Below are positions 8,713 to 16,730 of a DNA stretch of 64,000 bases, in pieces; position 1 is the stretch's first letter; each line of letters opens with the position of its first letter. Both the position numbers and the translations under genes were made by a program. The notes beneath the pieces were generated by a model. The model saw only the letters and a program-made list of their open reading frames with translations. It made no database searches and had not been told where the DNA came from. Source of the DNA: CANIGN01 sp041391385 (GTDB lineage Bacteria; Bdellovibrionota; UBA2428). The stretch spans positions 124,001-188,000 of the forward strand of contig JAWKOD010000004.1 in the NCBI GenBank assembly GCA_041391385.1, read 5' to 3'.

Positions 8713-9354
8713 ATGAGATCATTAATCAACACAAAAACAGGTCTACTCTTTTTAACTTTAATCAGCTATGGACGTAGTGACGAGGGAGCGATTGCATCGC
8801 AACTTGTAGAGTGTGCAAACTCTAACTATGAGTCGTGCGAGAAGGTGGTTGATTACTTTATTGCTGAAGAGGAATTCTCAAGTCTGGCCATTGCTTCGGA
8901 TTTTTTGTGCGTGAGTAAGGATTATAAAAGGCCCCTCGATAGAGTTTTCTACTGTCATATTGCTGGGAGTATTTATGCTTACGATCAAAAAAACACAAAA
9001 AAGGCCGTGAGTAGATTGAGGGTCTCATGCGCTGTAAAGGATTCTGTAAGTAATCTGGTGTTAAAGCAATTTTACGCCTCAGCTTGTGTTCTTGTGGCAG
9101 CATTAGAAAATAATAAGGATCGAGTAGAGGCAGCGATCTCAGCTAATGAGAAGTCTTGTACTGATTCGTATTGCCTTTATAACGTAGCTTTTGCTTTGGC
9201 TCTTAGTGGCGAGTTTGAAAGAGCCATTGATTATATAGATGCAACTATAAAGGCAGGTAATAGGTCTAAAAAAGAACTTCAATATTTTGGTCAATTTCCT
9301 GAAATCAAGAGAAGCCTACGATTTCAAAACATGGTGCAAATGTATACGAGGTAG
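8713..9354 (+). CDS. Exported helical-repeat (TPR/Sel1-like) protein
   Basis: The ATG at 8713 gives 213 residues; the GTG at 8674 in the same frame is part of the 17-bp repeat and an unlikely start. The N-terminus (MRSLINTKTGLLFLTLISYG) is a probable signal peptide. The rest consists of short paired helices (DYFIAEEEFSSLAIASDFL, NVAFALALSGEFERAIDYID) as in TPR or Sel1-like repeats, with about nine cysteines spaced along it, consistent with disulfides outside the cytoplasm. Such proteins act as binding scaffolds. No enzymatic motif is visible. It is followed after 3 bp by the next copy of the repeat and a membrane protein gene. Confidence 0.6.
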   Translation: MRSLINTKTGLLFLTLISYGRSDEGAIASQLVECANSNYESCEKVVDYFIAEEEFSSLAIASDFLCVSKDYKRPLDRVFYCHIAGSIYAYDQKNTKKAVSRLRVSCAVKDSVSNLVLKQFYASACVLVAALENNKDRVEAAISANEKSCTDSYCLYNVAFALALSGEFERAIDYIDATIKAGNRSKKELQYFGQFPEIKRSLRFQNMVQMYTR

Positions 9355-9357
9355 GGT

Positions 9358-9374
9358 GTGTCCTCCGGTGACAC
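9358..9374 (+). repeat. 17-bp GTGTCC repeat, copy 6
   Basis: GTGTCCTCCGGTGACAC. It starts 3 bp after the stop of the previous gene and ends 22 bp before the ATG at 9397. The flank CTCATACTTG matches the flank of copy 5. Confidence 0.8.
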
Positions 9375-9396
9375 AGCTTTAGCTCATACTTGCTAT

Positions 9397-9978
9397 ATGA
9401 ACAAGCTAACACTAAGAGCTCAACGTTTAGTCCAAAGCCTGAGGAGGCGAATGGTCGATGACTTGTTTAAAGGGGCTTGCTACTTGTTGCTTCTCGTTTC
9501 TTTTCTGATAGGGCTTAATAAATACGAAGAACATAAGAAGTTTGAAGGCTCACTCATCCGTCAAATTGAAAAATCCTTACATCCCTTTGGTAACAAGTTT
9601 GAAGTAACTTATGTTGCTAAAGACCGTGAGATGCTATTGCTTAAGAATAAGCAAAATCCTAGGGCTCTGTTTTTTCTTGCCGAGCGAAAAAATTCGGATA
9701 CAAAGCCTGAACACGATAAGGATTTAGAAATTAAGTGGCTCATGGGTAGGGGATATGTCCCACTCGGAGATTATAGCCAGAGTCATATGGAATATAATCA
9801 AAACTTTAGTTACTCAACGATGTTTGTTGATGCCCACAACACTCACGCCATAGTCGTTTATGATTTAAACACTGTGCGCTTAATTCAAGTTATAGCTCTG
9901 CCGTTGATTGAAAAGTATGAATCCAAGGCCCGTGAGGATTTTAACGAATTAAGAAGCTATTTATCTGCGAGGTTTTGA
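9397..9978 (+). CDS. Single-pass membrane protein of unknown function
   Basis: From the ATG at 9397 the product has 193 residues; the GTG within the repeat at 9358 is in frame but improbable. A basic N-terminus (LRAQRLVQSLRRR) is followed by one membrane helix (GACYLLLLVSFLIGL, residues about 28-43). The C-terminal 150 residues have mixed alpha/beta character and should face the periplasm by the positive-inside rule. I recognise no family. The gene continues the series of one-gene units each headed by a 17-bp repeat, and ends at a strong hairpin. Confidence 0.55.
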   Translation: MNKLTLRAQRLVQSLRRRMVDDLFKGACYLLLLVSFLIGLNKYEEHKKFEGSLIRQIEKSLHPFGNKFEVTYVAKDREMLLLKNKQNPRALFFLAERKNSDTKPEHDKDLEIKWLMGRGYVPLGDYSQSHMEYNQNFSYSTMFVDAHNTHAIVVYDLNTVRLIQVIALPLIEKYESKAREDFNELRSYLSARF

Positions 9979-10003
9979 GGGTAAATGTGTCAGAAAATAT
10001 TCA

Positions 10004-10028
10004 ATCCCTAATCAAAGTAATTAGGGAT
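10004..10028 (+). terminator. Hairpin after the membrane protein gene
   Basis: ATCCCTAAT ... ATTAGGGAT is a perfect 9-bp inverted repeat with a 7-base loop, 26 bp past the stop. No T-run follows, so it is either a weak terminator or an mRNA-stabilising hairpin. Confidence 0.45.
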
Positions 10029-10085
10029 GAATGAGTGATACTTTAAACTTAAATAGTTTAGAATAAGAAGAGGGGCGATAGAGTT

Positions 10086-10442
10086 ATGTTTAAAAAGAAA
10101 ATTAAAGAGACTGCTGAGAAGGTATTTGAAAAGGCCAAGGATGAGGCTTCTTCTAAAGTTAAGTTGGTAAGTAATCGCTTTGAGGAATCTGGTATTAAAG
10201 ACCAGTTGAAGAAGAAGGCTGCACAGGCTCAAGGTTTTTTAGATGAACATGGTGTTACGGAGAAAGCTAAACAGATCGGGGCTACTACTTCTGATCATTT
10301 AGATACTCTTTCTGGAGCAAAGCTTTTAAAGCTTGTTGAAGAGAGGTTAGCTTTGCAGTCCAAGTACAACGATATTTTAGCCACAAAGCTTGATGAAGCA
10401 CTAAATCGAATTCAGCAGTTAGAAAAAAAGCTACAAGAGTAG
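10086..10442 (+). CDS. Small charged coiled-coil protein
   Basis: A 118-residue protein with a GAGGGG ribosome site a few bases before the ATG. It is lysine- and glutamate-rich throughout (MFKKKIKETAEKVFEKAKDEASSKV) and ends in a heptad-like helix (LVEERLALQSKYNDILATKLDEALNRIQQLEKKL), predicting an extended coiled coil with no membrane segment. The first half resembles amphipathic helices of stress or lipid-surface proteins. It is 17 bp upstream of the nuclease-like membrane protein gene, so the two probably act together, for example with this one as an adaptor or inhibitor. No enzymatic motif is present. Confidence 0.6.
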   Translation: MFKKKIKETAEKVFEKAKDEASSKVKLVSNRFEESGIKDQLKKKAAQAQGFLDEHGVTEKAKQIGATTSDHLDTLSGAKLLKLVEERLALQSKYNDILATKLDEALNRIQQLEKKLQE

Positions 10443-10459
10443 ATGAGAGCTAAGTGCAT

Positions 10460-11536
10460 ATGAGTATTTCAGCCTTCCTTGAAAAACATAATAACGAAGA
10501 GACTCTATCCATTTTGGAACTGACTGAAAAATGGGAAAATCAAGCAATTGTAGATAATTTGTTCTCACTTAATATCGGAGACGGCACACGTTTTGAAGAC
10601 TTGATTGTGGACGGGGTTCTTAATCCAGCGCTTGCTCAAGCTCACGGGATTTCTAGTGAGGCTGTCTCTGCATTTAACGAACTCCTAAAAGATAAGGCAG
10701 ATACAATCTCAGAGATTAGAGATTTAGTTCTTGAGAAAATAGAATTAGGACAAGGCTCTGTAGATGGCCTGATAAGTAAAATACAAGGGCAGCTTGGTGA
10801 GAATTTATTTAAAGAAGCAACAGGTGGGCTTGCGCAGCTTGCAGAATCGGGAAGTCAAGAAGGTTGGGATGTTTACTTTAGCGAAGCTTCTGGATCTCCG
10901 TATATCCAAGTGAAAATTTATAACAACCCTAATGAAGTTATAGAGAAGATGCGCGAAGTAAATGAGAAGGTCCTATCGGGCACTGTAAAAGGTGTTAATG
11001 ATGAACTTGTTGAGCAGATTGATTTTGCGGTGAACGAAGATATTTTTGATGAAGTAAAAGAGAAGGTTTCTGAACTCGGATTAGATAATAAGCTAGATAG
11101 TATTCCGCATACCCGTGATGCTATTAGGGGGCGCTTGGATAATGCCGTGGATGCTATAGGAGAACCTTTTGAAGAATTTTTTAAGCATCTTTTTATTGGT
11201 GTTCTAAGTGTTACGGCCATTCATGCTGCAAGTAATGGATATCAGCTTTATAGGGGTGCAATAGATCGAAGCCAGTTTTATGAAGAGACGATTTACTCGA
11301 GTGCAATTTCTTCCGGTGGTGTAGCTGTGGGGTTGGCTGCAGATGCACTTTTCTTTGCAAGGCTTGAAATGGCTTTGGGAGCTATGGGAGGCCCCGTTAC
11401 CGCAATTGGCGCAATAGGTTTAGGTATGGGAACTCGAGCTATTCTAAAGAGATTCACCAATAGACGTTTTTTAGCCAGAGAATTGATCAGTGGGAATGCA
11501 TCACTGAATAATTATATTTTGAAATACGCTGTTTGA
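10460..11536 (+). CDS. Membrane-associated protein with PD-(D/E)XK-like nuclease core
   Basis: The ATG at 10460 (a GTG two codons earlier is possible) gives 358 residues. Residues about 110-155 read GQLGENLFKEATGG...GWDVYF...SPYIQVK. The acidic E114, the D137 in GWD and the Q150-x-K152 pair on the next strand follow the E-D-(E/Q)xK order of PD-(D/E)XK nucleases. A charged helical region (about 155-235) follows. The C-terminal third contains two or three hydrophobic, glycine-rich segments (FFKHLFIGVLSVTAIHAA; then GGVAVGLAADALFF and GAMGGPVTAIGAIGLGMG). This is an unusual arrangement of a nuclease-like fold tethered to a membrane. Together with the upstream coiled-coil gene it could be a two-gene defence or toxin unit. 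Function is not established, and the nuclease call rests on motif pattern. Confidence 0.55.
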   Translation: MSISAFLEKHNNEETLSILELTEKWENQAIVDNLFSLNIGDGTRFEDLIVDGVLNPALAQAHGISSEAVSAFNELLKDKADTISEIRDLVLEKIELGQGSVDGLISKIQGQLGENLFKEATGGLAQLAESGSQEGWDVYFSEASGSPYIQVKIYNNPNEVIEKMREVNEKVLSGTVKGVNDELVEQIDFAVNEDIFDEVKEKVSELGLDNKLDSIPHTRDAIRGRLDNAVDAIGEPFEEFFKHLFIGVLSVTAIHAASNGYQLYRGAIDRSQFYEETIYSSAISSGGVAVGLAADALFFARLEMALGAMGGPVTAIGAIGLGMGTRAILKRFTNRRFLARELISGNASLNNYILKYAV

Positions 11537-11590
11537 GTTGAGTTATTCCCGCAAGAGAAAATCGCATTGGAGTATTAGTCTCGGATAATC

Positions 11591-11620
11591 CCACCCCAAC
11601 GCTGGGGTGGTGATGGGCTT
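11591..11620 (+). terminator. GC-rich hairpin terminator
   Basis: CCACCCCA acgc TGGGGTGG is a perfect 8-bp stem with a 4-base loop, followed by a short TTTT at about 11617. It closes the coiled-coil/nuclease pair, 54 bp past the stop. Confidence 0.6.
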
Positions 11621-11629
11621 TTGATGGGT

Positions 11630-11646
11630 GTGTCCTTATGTGACAC
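11630..11646 (+). repeat. 17-bp GTGTCC repeat, copy 7
   Basis: GTGTCCTTATGTGACAC, 10 bp after the terminator hairpin and 37 bp before the ATG of the DUF2779 gene. It is the last copy; none is seen to the right of here. Confidence 0.8.
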
Positions 11647-11683
11647 GGGGATTGGTTATAAGATTAAGAGTGGGTGTGTGGGG

Positions 11684-13153
11684 ATGAGCTATAAATACTT
11701 AAGTAAATCTAAGATTGTTCGGGGGATGCAGTGTCAGAAGAGTTTGTACTTGAGTGTGCATTCGCCTGAGTTGGAGCCTGAGGTGTCGGAGTCGCAGCAA
11801 GCGGTTTTTGATTTGGGTCATGAGGTGGGTGCTGCGGCTCAAAAAGTTTATCCGGGTGGGGTGTTGATTGCAGCTCAGCCTCGCAATCCTGCAAAGGCCT
11901 ATGCTGAGACCCTAGATGCAATGGCTGCGGGCGAGTGTACAATTTATGAGGCGACTTTTTTGTTTGAGAATGTTCAGGTGAAGGTGGATATCCTTCACAA
12001 AGAAAAGAAGAGTGCTAAGTGGAAGGTGATTGAAGTTAAGTCCTCTACCAGTGTTAAAGATGTGCACTTAAACGATATGGCTATTCAAGCATGGGTGGCT
12101 GAGAATTCGGGATTAAAGGTGTCTTCGTATCATTTGATGCATATCAATTCGGAGTGTCGATATCCTGATCTTAAAGATCTCTTTGAGGTGGTGGATGTTA
12201 CCGAGCAGGTTTTAGAGCTTAAGGAGAAAATTCCTAAAGATGTAAAAGCGATTAAAAAAGTTTTGTTGGGTGCTAAGGTGCCTGATGTTGATATTGGGCC
12301 GCATTGTGATGATCCGTATGAGTGTTCGTTTAAAGAACATTGCTGGAAAGAAAAGAAGATTCCAGAGTTGAGTGTTTTTGATTTGCCGGGGATGGGAAAA
12401 AAAGCATGGGGCTTTTATCAAAGGGGCAAGATTAAGCTCAGTGATCTGGTGGGAGAGAAGCTATCGATGAATCAACAAAGAGCTGTTGATTGTTATTCAA
12501 GCAAGAAGAGACATGTAAATGCTAAAGGCATAAAGAGCGATATGTCGTCGTGGGAGTTCCCGTTTTATTATTTGGATTTTGAAACAATTGCTTTTGCAAT
12601 TCCCAAATACAAAGAGACGGGCCCGTATATGCAGATTCCTTTTCAATTTAGTTGTCATGTGGAAACTAAGAAGGGGGCGCTTAGTCACTTTGAGTTTTTA
12701 AATACTGAGGATATAGATCCAAGGCTCGGTCTTGTAGAGAGTTTAGTGAGTACTGTGGGCGATGTGGGGAGTGTGGTTTCTTACAACAAAGGTTTTGAAG
12801 CAGGCGTGATGAGGCGCTTGGCAGATGAGTATCCCAAATATTCTAAAAAGTTGAATAGTATTATTGATCGATTGGTGGATCCCTTGCCGATATTTAAAGC
12901 GCATGTGTACGACAATGCTTTTGCGGGGAGCTTTAGTATCAAAGCTGTGGCCCCGGCGCTCATTGGCGAGAAGTTGTCTTATGATGAACTCGAAGTGGGC
13001 GATGGGTCAGCTGCGCAAAGGGCTTATCTTCGTTTGATTGATCCGAGTGTAAATGCAAAAGAAAAGACGCAAATCAAAAAGGCGATGATCGAATACTGTA
13101 AGCAGGACACCCTTGCGATGGTGGAGCTTGTTCGGTGGTTGAGGGCTGTTTAG
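11684..13153 (+). CDS. DUF2779 protein: Cas4-like Fe-S nuclease plus DEDD exonuclease-like domain
   Basis: The ATG at 11684 gives 489 residues. The N-terminal half has a RecB/Cas4-like core: the D in KVDIL, then IEVKSSTSVK (E-x-K), and a helix with QAW. One cysteine (C17, in RGMQCQKSLY) and a later trio (C-DDPYE-C-SFKEH-C, near 207-219) are placed as in the [4Fe-4S]-binding Cas4/AddB group. The C-terminal half starts with FYYLDFET, the first motif of DEDD 3'-5' exonucleases, and ends IEYCKQDTLAMVELV with the last acidic motif. This two-part arrangement is the DUF2779 family, found in many bacteria with no assigned biological role. It probably processes DNA or RNA ends. It lies alone between a repeat/terminator and the HNH gene. 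Confidence 0.85.
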   Translation: MSYKYLSKSKIVRGMQCQKSLYLSVHSPELEPEVSESQQAVFDLGHEVGAAAQKVYPGGVLIAAQPRNPAKAYAETLDAMAAGECTIYEATFLFENVQVKVDILHKEKKSAKWKVIEVKSSTSVKDVHLNDMAIQAWVAENSGLKVSSYHLMHINSECRYPDLKDLFEVVDVTEQVLELKEKIPKDVKAIKKVLLGAKVPDVDIGPHCDDPYECSFKEHCWKEKKIPELSVFDLPGMGKKAWGFYQRGKIKLSDLVGEKLSMNQQRAVDCYSSKKRHVNAKGIKSDMSSWEFPFYYLDFETIAFAIPKYKETGPYMQIPFQFSCHVETKKGALSHFEFLNTEDIDPRLGLVESLVSTVGDVGSVVSYNKGFEAGVMRRLADEYPKYSKKLNSIIDRLVDPLPIFKAHVYDNAFAGSFSIKAVAPALIGEKLSYDELEVGDGSAAQRAYLRLIDPSVNAKEKTQIKKAMIEYCKQDTLAMVELVRWLRAV

Positions 13154-13190
13154 TTTTAGGGAAAAAAGTTTAAATTAGGGTTGCTTATAG

Positions 13191-13218
13191 TTGCCACCAT
13201 ACAATTGTATGGTATAAG
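13191..13218 (+). promoter_or_regulatory. Promoter with an 18-bp palindromic operator
   Basis: TTGCCA (13191-13196) and TATAAG (13213-13218) are separated by 16 bp. The spacer is almost wholly the perfect palindrome ACCATACAATTGTATGGT (13196-13213). A repressor dimer there would block RNA polymerase. It serves the HNH endonuclease gene. Confidence 0.55.
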
Positions 13219-13225
13219 CGTGTCT

Positions 13226-14190
13226 ATGAATTTAGCTGTGAATTTGCCTATGAAATTGAGCGAAATAGACAACAAAACTTTGCTTGTAAAAACTCAGGAG
13301 CTGGCGCGCAGTGAGCGCGAGGTGACGCTTTCGGTATTGCATCATTTGCGTGAAATAGAGCGCAGGCATTTATATGCAGAGTTGGGGTATTCGAGTTTAT
13401 ACGAATATGTGGTGCAGGAGCTGAAGTATTCCAATGGGGCGGCTCATAGAAGAATTGCTAGTATGCGCTTGTTGAATACGCTGCCTGAAATGGAAAAGAA
13501 GTTAGAAAGCGGGGCGCTATCTTTGTGTGCATTGGCACAGGCGCAGAGCTTTTTTAGACAAGAAAAAACTCAAAGTTTGGAAGTTAAAAAAAGCATTCTT
13601 CTAAATTTAGAAAATAAATCCACACGCGAAGTCGAGCGAGAGCTGTTGAGTTCTTCTTCGCAGCCTGAGAGGTTGATGCCTGAAAATTGAGGCCCGTTTC
13701 GCAAACGCATACAGAGCTAAAAATATTAGTAGATGAAAAGCTTTTAAAAGAAATAGAAGAGCTGAGAAGTTTAATGGCTCATCGGTATCCGCATGCTTCG
13801 ATAAAAGAAGTGCTTGCTTTTGCTGTGACTAAAACACTTGAGCGAGTAAAGCCCAAAGCGCCAAAGGTGTTAGCTGCCCCAGCGCTGGAAGTGAATACGG
13901 CAAAGGCTCAAGATAAAGGTAATTCTCGATACATTCCGCAAGAAGTTAAGCGGCAGGTGTGGCAGCGAGACAAGGGGCAGTGCACTTATGAGAACGGTGG
14001 GAGACGATGCACATCAAAACACGCATTGGAGTTTGATCACATTCGAGCTTTTGCAAAGGGGGGTGGGGCCACAGAGGAGAATTTGCGCCTGAGATGCCGC
14101 GCTCATAATCAGCTAGAGGCTATAAAAGTTTTGGGACATAAAAAGATGGCAAACTACATACCGAGGATGAGGGAGTCTTTGCACGTTTAA
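13226..14190 (+). pseudogene. HNH endonuclease split by one frameshift
   Basis: Two overlapping frames meet at 13683-13690. The first (start ATG 13226 or 13250) encodes a helical domain of about 150 residues (TLSVLHHLREIERR, YAELGYSSLYEYV, LSLCALAQAQSFF) typical of the DUF222-like N-terminus of one HNH family. The second continues with a linker and the HNH fold: QRDKGQCTY....C, ALEFDHIRAFAKGGGATEENLRLRCRAHNQ. Adding one A to the AAAA at 13683-13686 fuses them as PEKLRPVSQ, the expected reading of the family. The catalytic His of DHI and the zinc-ligand cysteines are all present, so the damage is a single base. The gene has its own promoter with a palindrome. Confidence 0.75.
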
Positions 14191-14375
14191 GTATAGGAGT
14201 TTTTCTATAAGAGGTAGGAGTCTTTTGTGTGTTTGCTCAAGGGTTAAGTAATTGTTTGTGATGGGGATTCTGAAAAGTTATTTTTCCTGTTTCTTTAGCT
14301 ACTAGAGCTTCATAGTCGTTGACATGGAGCATCAATGTGGATATTTTAATCGCCCTAACTATGTAAGGAGTTGAA

Positions 14376-15662
14376 GTGTCAGTGGCTATGACAGGTGCAA
14401 AATTAGTTCTTCAGTTATCAACAAGCTTTATGCCTGCTACTTTGCATAATTGCTTAAATGCTTTGAAGGGCCGCGGCGCATTTGCAAATCATCGCAGCGC
14501 GAGCGCAGTTCATATAGCGGATAGTCTTGAACTTAATGAAAATGCTACAAGCAGATTTTTGAATGCTGCAACTAGTGTAGGGTTGTTAACTCGGAATTCC
14601 AATGGAATTTATACACTCACGCCAAAGCCTATCCTTTATGACGGTACAACCTCTAAGGCTATGTTTTGGTTGGTACGTAGTGGTGCCAATAAAATACTTT
14701 GCGATGTTACGAAGTCGCCATCACAAATAAAAGCTGAACTTTTAAAGCTACCCGAAGCTGATGAAATGATAGCAATCGCTTTATCGCATAAAATATTATC
14801 TGAGACTGAGGGCGGCCTTGCTCTTTCTACACAAATTAAAGATTATTTGGACCCTGATTCCGAATTATATATGGGCTTGTGGATACAAAATTATGATCGG
14901 ATTGCATCTCGTATATTTAGTAGAGATCCCCTTCTTGCAGCTTTGCAAAGTGGAAAAACTCAATGGCAATTAGCGTTTGGAGCAGAGGTTAGGGGTCCGT
15001 TTGATTTTGTGAACTCAAGACCTGAACTCTTCCGTGATTTAATGGAGGGAATGCACCAGGCAAATGTACTGGAAGGGGAACTTTTTGCACAAAAATTAGA
15101 TCTTTCAAAAGTTGAAACTGTCCTTGATGTTGGCGGAGCAAGCGGCGCATGGTCACTAGCACTTGCAAAAGCTGCTCCACATATCAAATCAATTCAGATT
15201 TATGAGCTAGAAAGCGCCGTACCTTTATACCAAGAAATGTTTCTTCGATATTCCAAGGGACTTGGCTATCCCATCGCATATGTGCCTGGAGATTTCTTTA
15301 AACACACCGAGCCGGCATCTCTATACGGATTACCCGTCAATCAGAAATTCGACATGATTACTTTGGGGTGGATTTTGCATGATTGGAATGACACTGAAGC
15401 ATTGAGTATTCTTAAAAAAGTTAGAGCTCATATTCACGATGATGGCAAGTTAACTCTCGCCGAGGCCATTCTACCTGAAGATCGCTTAGGGCCTACTACC
15501 CTTTTGGATATAACAATGCTTTTGCAAACGGGAGGCAAAGAACGCACCAGAGTTGAATTTGAAAAACTATTAGCGGATGCGGGGTTTAAACTAGAATTAG
15601 TTATTGATGTAGAACGCAGAAGACAGCTTCTTATTGCAAGTCCATTTAGGAGCTTGCCTTAA
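14376..15662 (+). CDS. SAM-dependent O-methyltransferase of the hydroxyindole/caffeate type
   Basis: The start GTG at 14376 follows AAGGAG by 5 bases and gives 428 residues. The N-terminus is a winged-helix dimerisation domain (HRSASAVHIADSLELNENATSRFLNAATSVGLL). SAM motif I is VLDVGGASGAWSLALAKA (about 249-266), and the catalytic region reads LGWILHDWNDTEALSILKKV, with the His that acts as general base in this family, followed by LAEAILPED and LDITMLLQTGGKERTRVEFEKLLADAGF. The family methylates hydroxyl groups on small aromatics. There is an extra segment of about 60 residues between the two domains. It is first in a five-gene operon, 3 bp upstream of an aromatic amino acid hydroxylase, so its substrate is plausibly a hydroxylated aromatic amino acid or derivative made by the next enzyme. 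Confidence 0.85.
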   Translation: MSVAMTGAKLVLQLSTSFMPATLHNCLNALKGRGAFANHRSASAVHIADSLELNENATSRFLNAATSVGLLTRNSNGIYTLTPKPILYDGTTSKAMFWLVRSGANKILCDVTKSPSQIKAELLKLPEADEMIAIALSHKILSETEGGLALSTQIKDYLDPDSELYMGLWIQNYDRIASRIFSRDPLLAALQSGKTQWQLAFGAEVRGPFDFVNSRPELFRDLMEGMHQANVLEGELFAQKLDLSKVETVLDVGGASGAWSLALAKAAPHIKSIQIYELESAVPLYQEMFLRYSKGLGYPIAYVPGDFFKHTEPASLYGLPVNQKFDMITLGWILHDWNDTEALSILKKVRAHIHDDGKLTLAEAILPEDRLGPTTLLDITMLLQTGGKERTRVEFEKLLADAGFKLELVIDVERRRQLLIASPFRSLP

Positions 15663-15665
15663 ATT

Positions 15666-16730
15666 ATGTTATCGCCAGTTTCAGTTTCTTCAAAAACTTA
15701 TCAGCAGTTGCCTGAATATACTAGTGAGCAAAATGCTTTGTGGCATGAGTTAACTAATGAATGTTTTGAGAATATACGCACTTTAGCTCATCCTAAATGT
15801 GCTGAGGGAATTCGTAAGCTTGGATTTGTGTCTCAAAGAATTCCATCTGTAATAGAGATTGGGAGTCGGCTAGCAGCTTTTGGTTGGGGGGCTACACCTG
15901 TAACGGGTCTAATTGCTCCAAGAACTTTCTTCGGCTATTTAAGTCAAAAAATACTACCGATAGCAACTAATATGAGAGAAAGATGTTTTAAAGAATACAG
16001 TCCTGATCCTGATGTTTTTCATGAAGCTTTTGGTCATGCCTGCTTACTTACTGATCCCTTTTATTCAAAGTGTCTTCAAAGGTTTGGCGAAATATCTTTA
16101 AAAGCATTTCAATTTCCAGCTGATAAAGAATATTACTCGTCAGTTACGAAGTTGGCTAAATTTAAAACTTTAAATCATGGCACCGTTGAGAACAAAGCGA
16201 TAGCTGCAAAAACAGTAAATTTAGTCAGTGAGGCAACTCTTTTAGCTAGGCTTGGTTGGTGGTCATTTGAGTGTGGTTTTGTTCTAGATGATGATCAACC
16301 AAAGGCCTATGGCGCGGCACTTTTATCATCAACAAAGGAAATTCTTCAGGCAACCAATAACCCACGTTTAATGGGCCTTAATGAGTCTTGTGTGGAATTT
16401 GATTATGATCCAACAGAATTACAGCCACATTATTTTATTGCCCCAAGTTTTGAATACCTTTCAAGGTTGCTTGATAGTCTTGCGTCAAAAATGGCATTTC
16501 AAATCGGTGGAGCTGACGCTCTTGATATTGCGATAGTTAGTGAAGAAGATGCCACCCTGGTGTTTGATTCTGGAATAGAGCTTTCTGGGCAAGTAGTTGC
16601 ATATACAAAAGTTAATGGAAAAATTTTAAACATTAATTTCAAAAACGCCTCTTCTTACTCTCTTATAGGCGATCAAAAACTTGTGAGTGTGTATCCTGCC
16701 ATTAATGAAAATGAAGTCGTATGGAATTAG
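15666..16730 (+). CDS. Pterin-dependent aromatic amino acid hydroxylase
   Basis: A 354-residue protein. The iron site is complete: FHEAFGH gives His119 and His124, and WWSFECGFV gives Glu202; the family motif KAYGAALLSS follows. The spacing between the second His and the Glu is about 78 residues rather than 40, because of an extra helical segment (DPFYSKCLQRFGEISLKAF...), as in the longer bacterial hydroxylases known from Bacillus-type genomes. It lacks an N-terminal ACT regulatory domain. The enzyme should use O2 and a tetrahydropterin to hydroxylate Phe, Tyr or Trp; the sequence does not tell me which. It overlaps the exporter gene by 10 bp and lies 3 bp after the methyltransferase. No pterin-carbinolamine dehydratase gene is nearby. 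Confidence 0.85.
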   Translation: MLSPVSVSSKTYQQLPEYTSEQNALWHELTNECFENIRTLAHPKCAEGIRKLGFVSQRIPSVIEIGSRLAAFGWGATPVTGLIAPRTFFGYLSQKILPIATNMRERCFKEYSPDPDVFHEAFGHACLLTDPFYSKCLQRFGEISLKAFQFPADKEYYSSVTKLAKFKTLNHGTVENKAIAAKTVNLVSEATLLARLGWWSFECGFVLDDDQPKAYGAALLSSTKEILQATNNPRLMGLNESCVEFDYDPTELQPHYFIAPSFEYLSRLLDSLASKMAFQIGGADALDIAIVSEEDATLVFDSGIELSGQVVAYTKVNGKILNINFKNASSYSLIGDQKLVSVYPAINENEVVWN

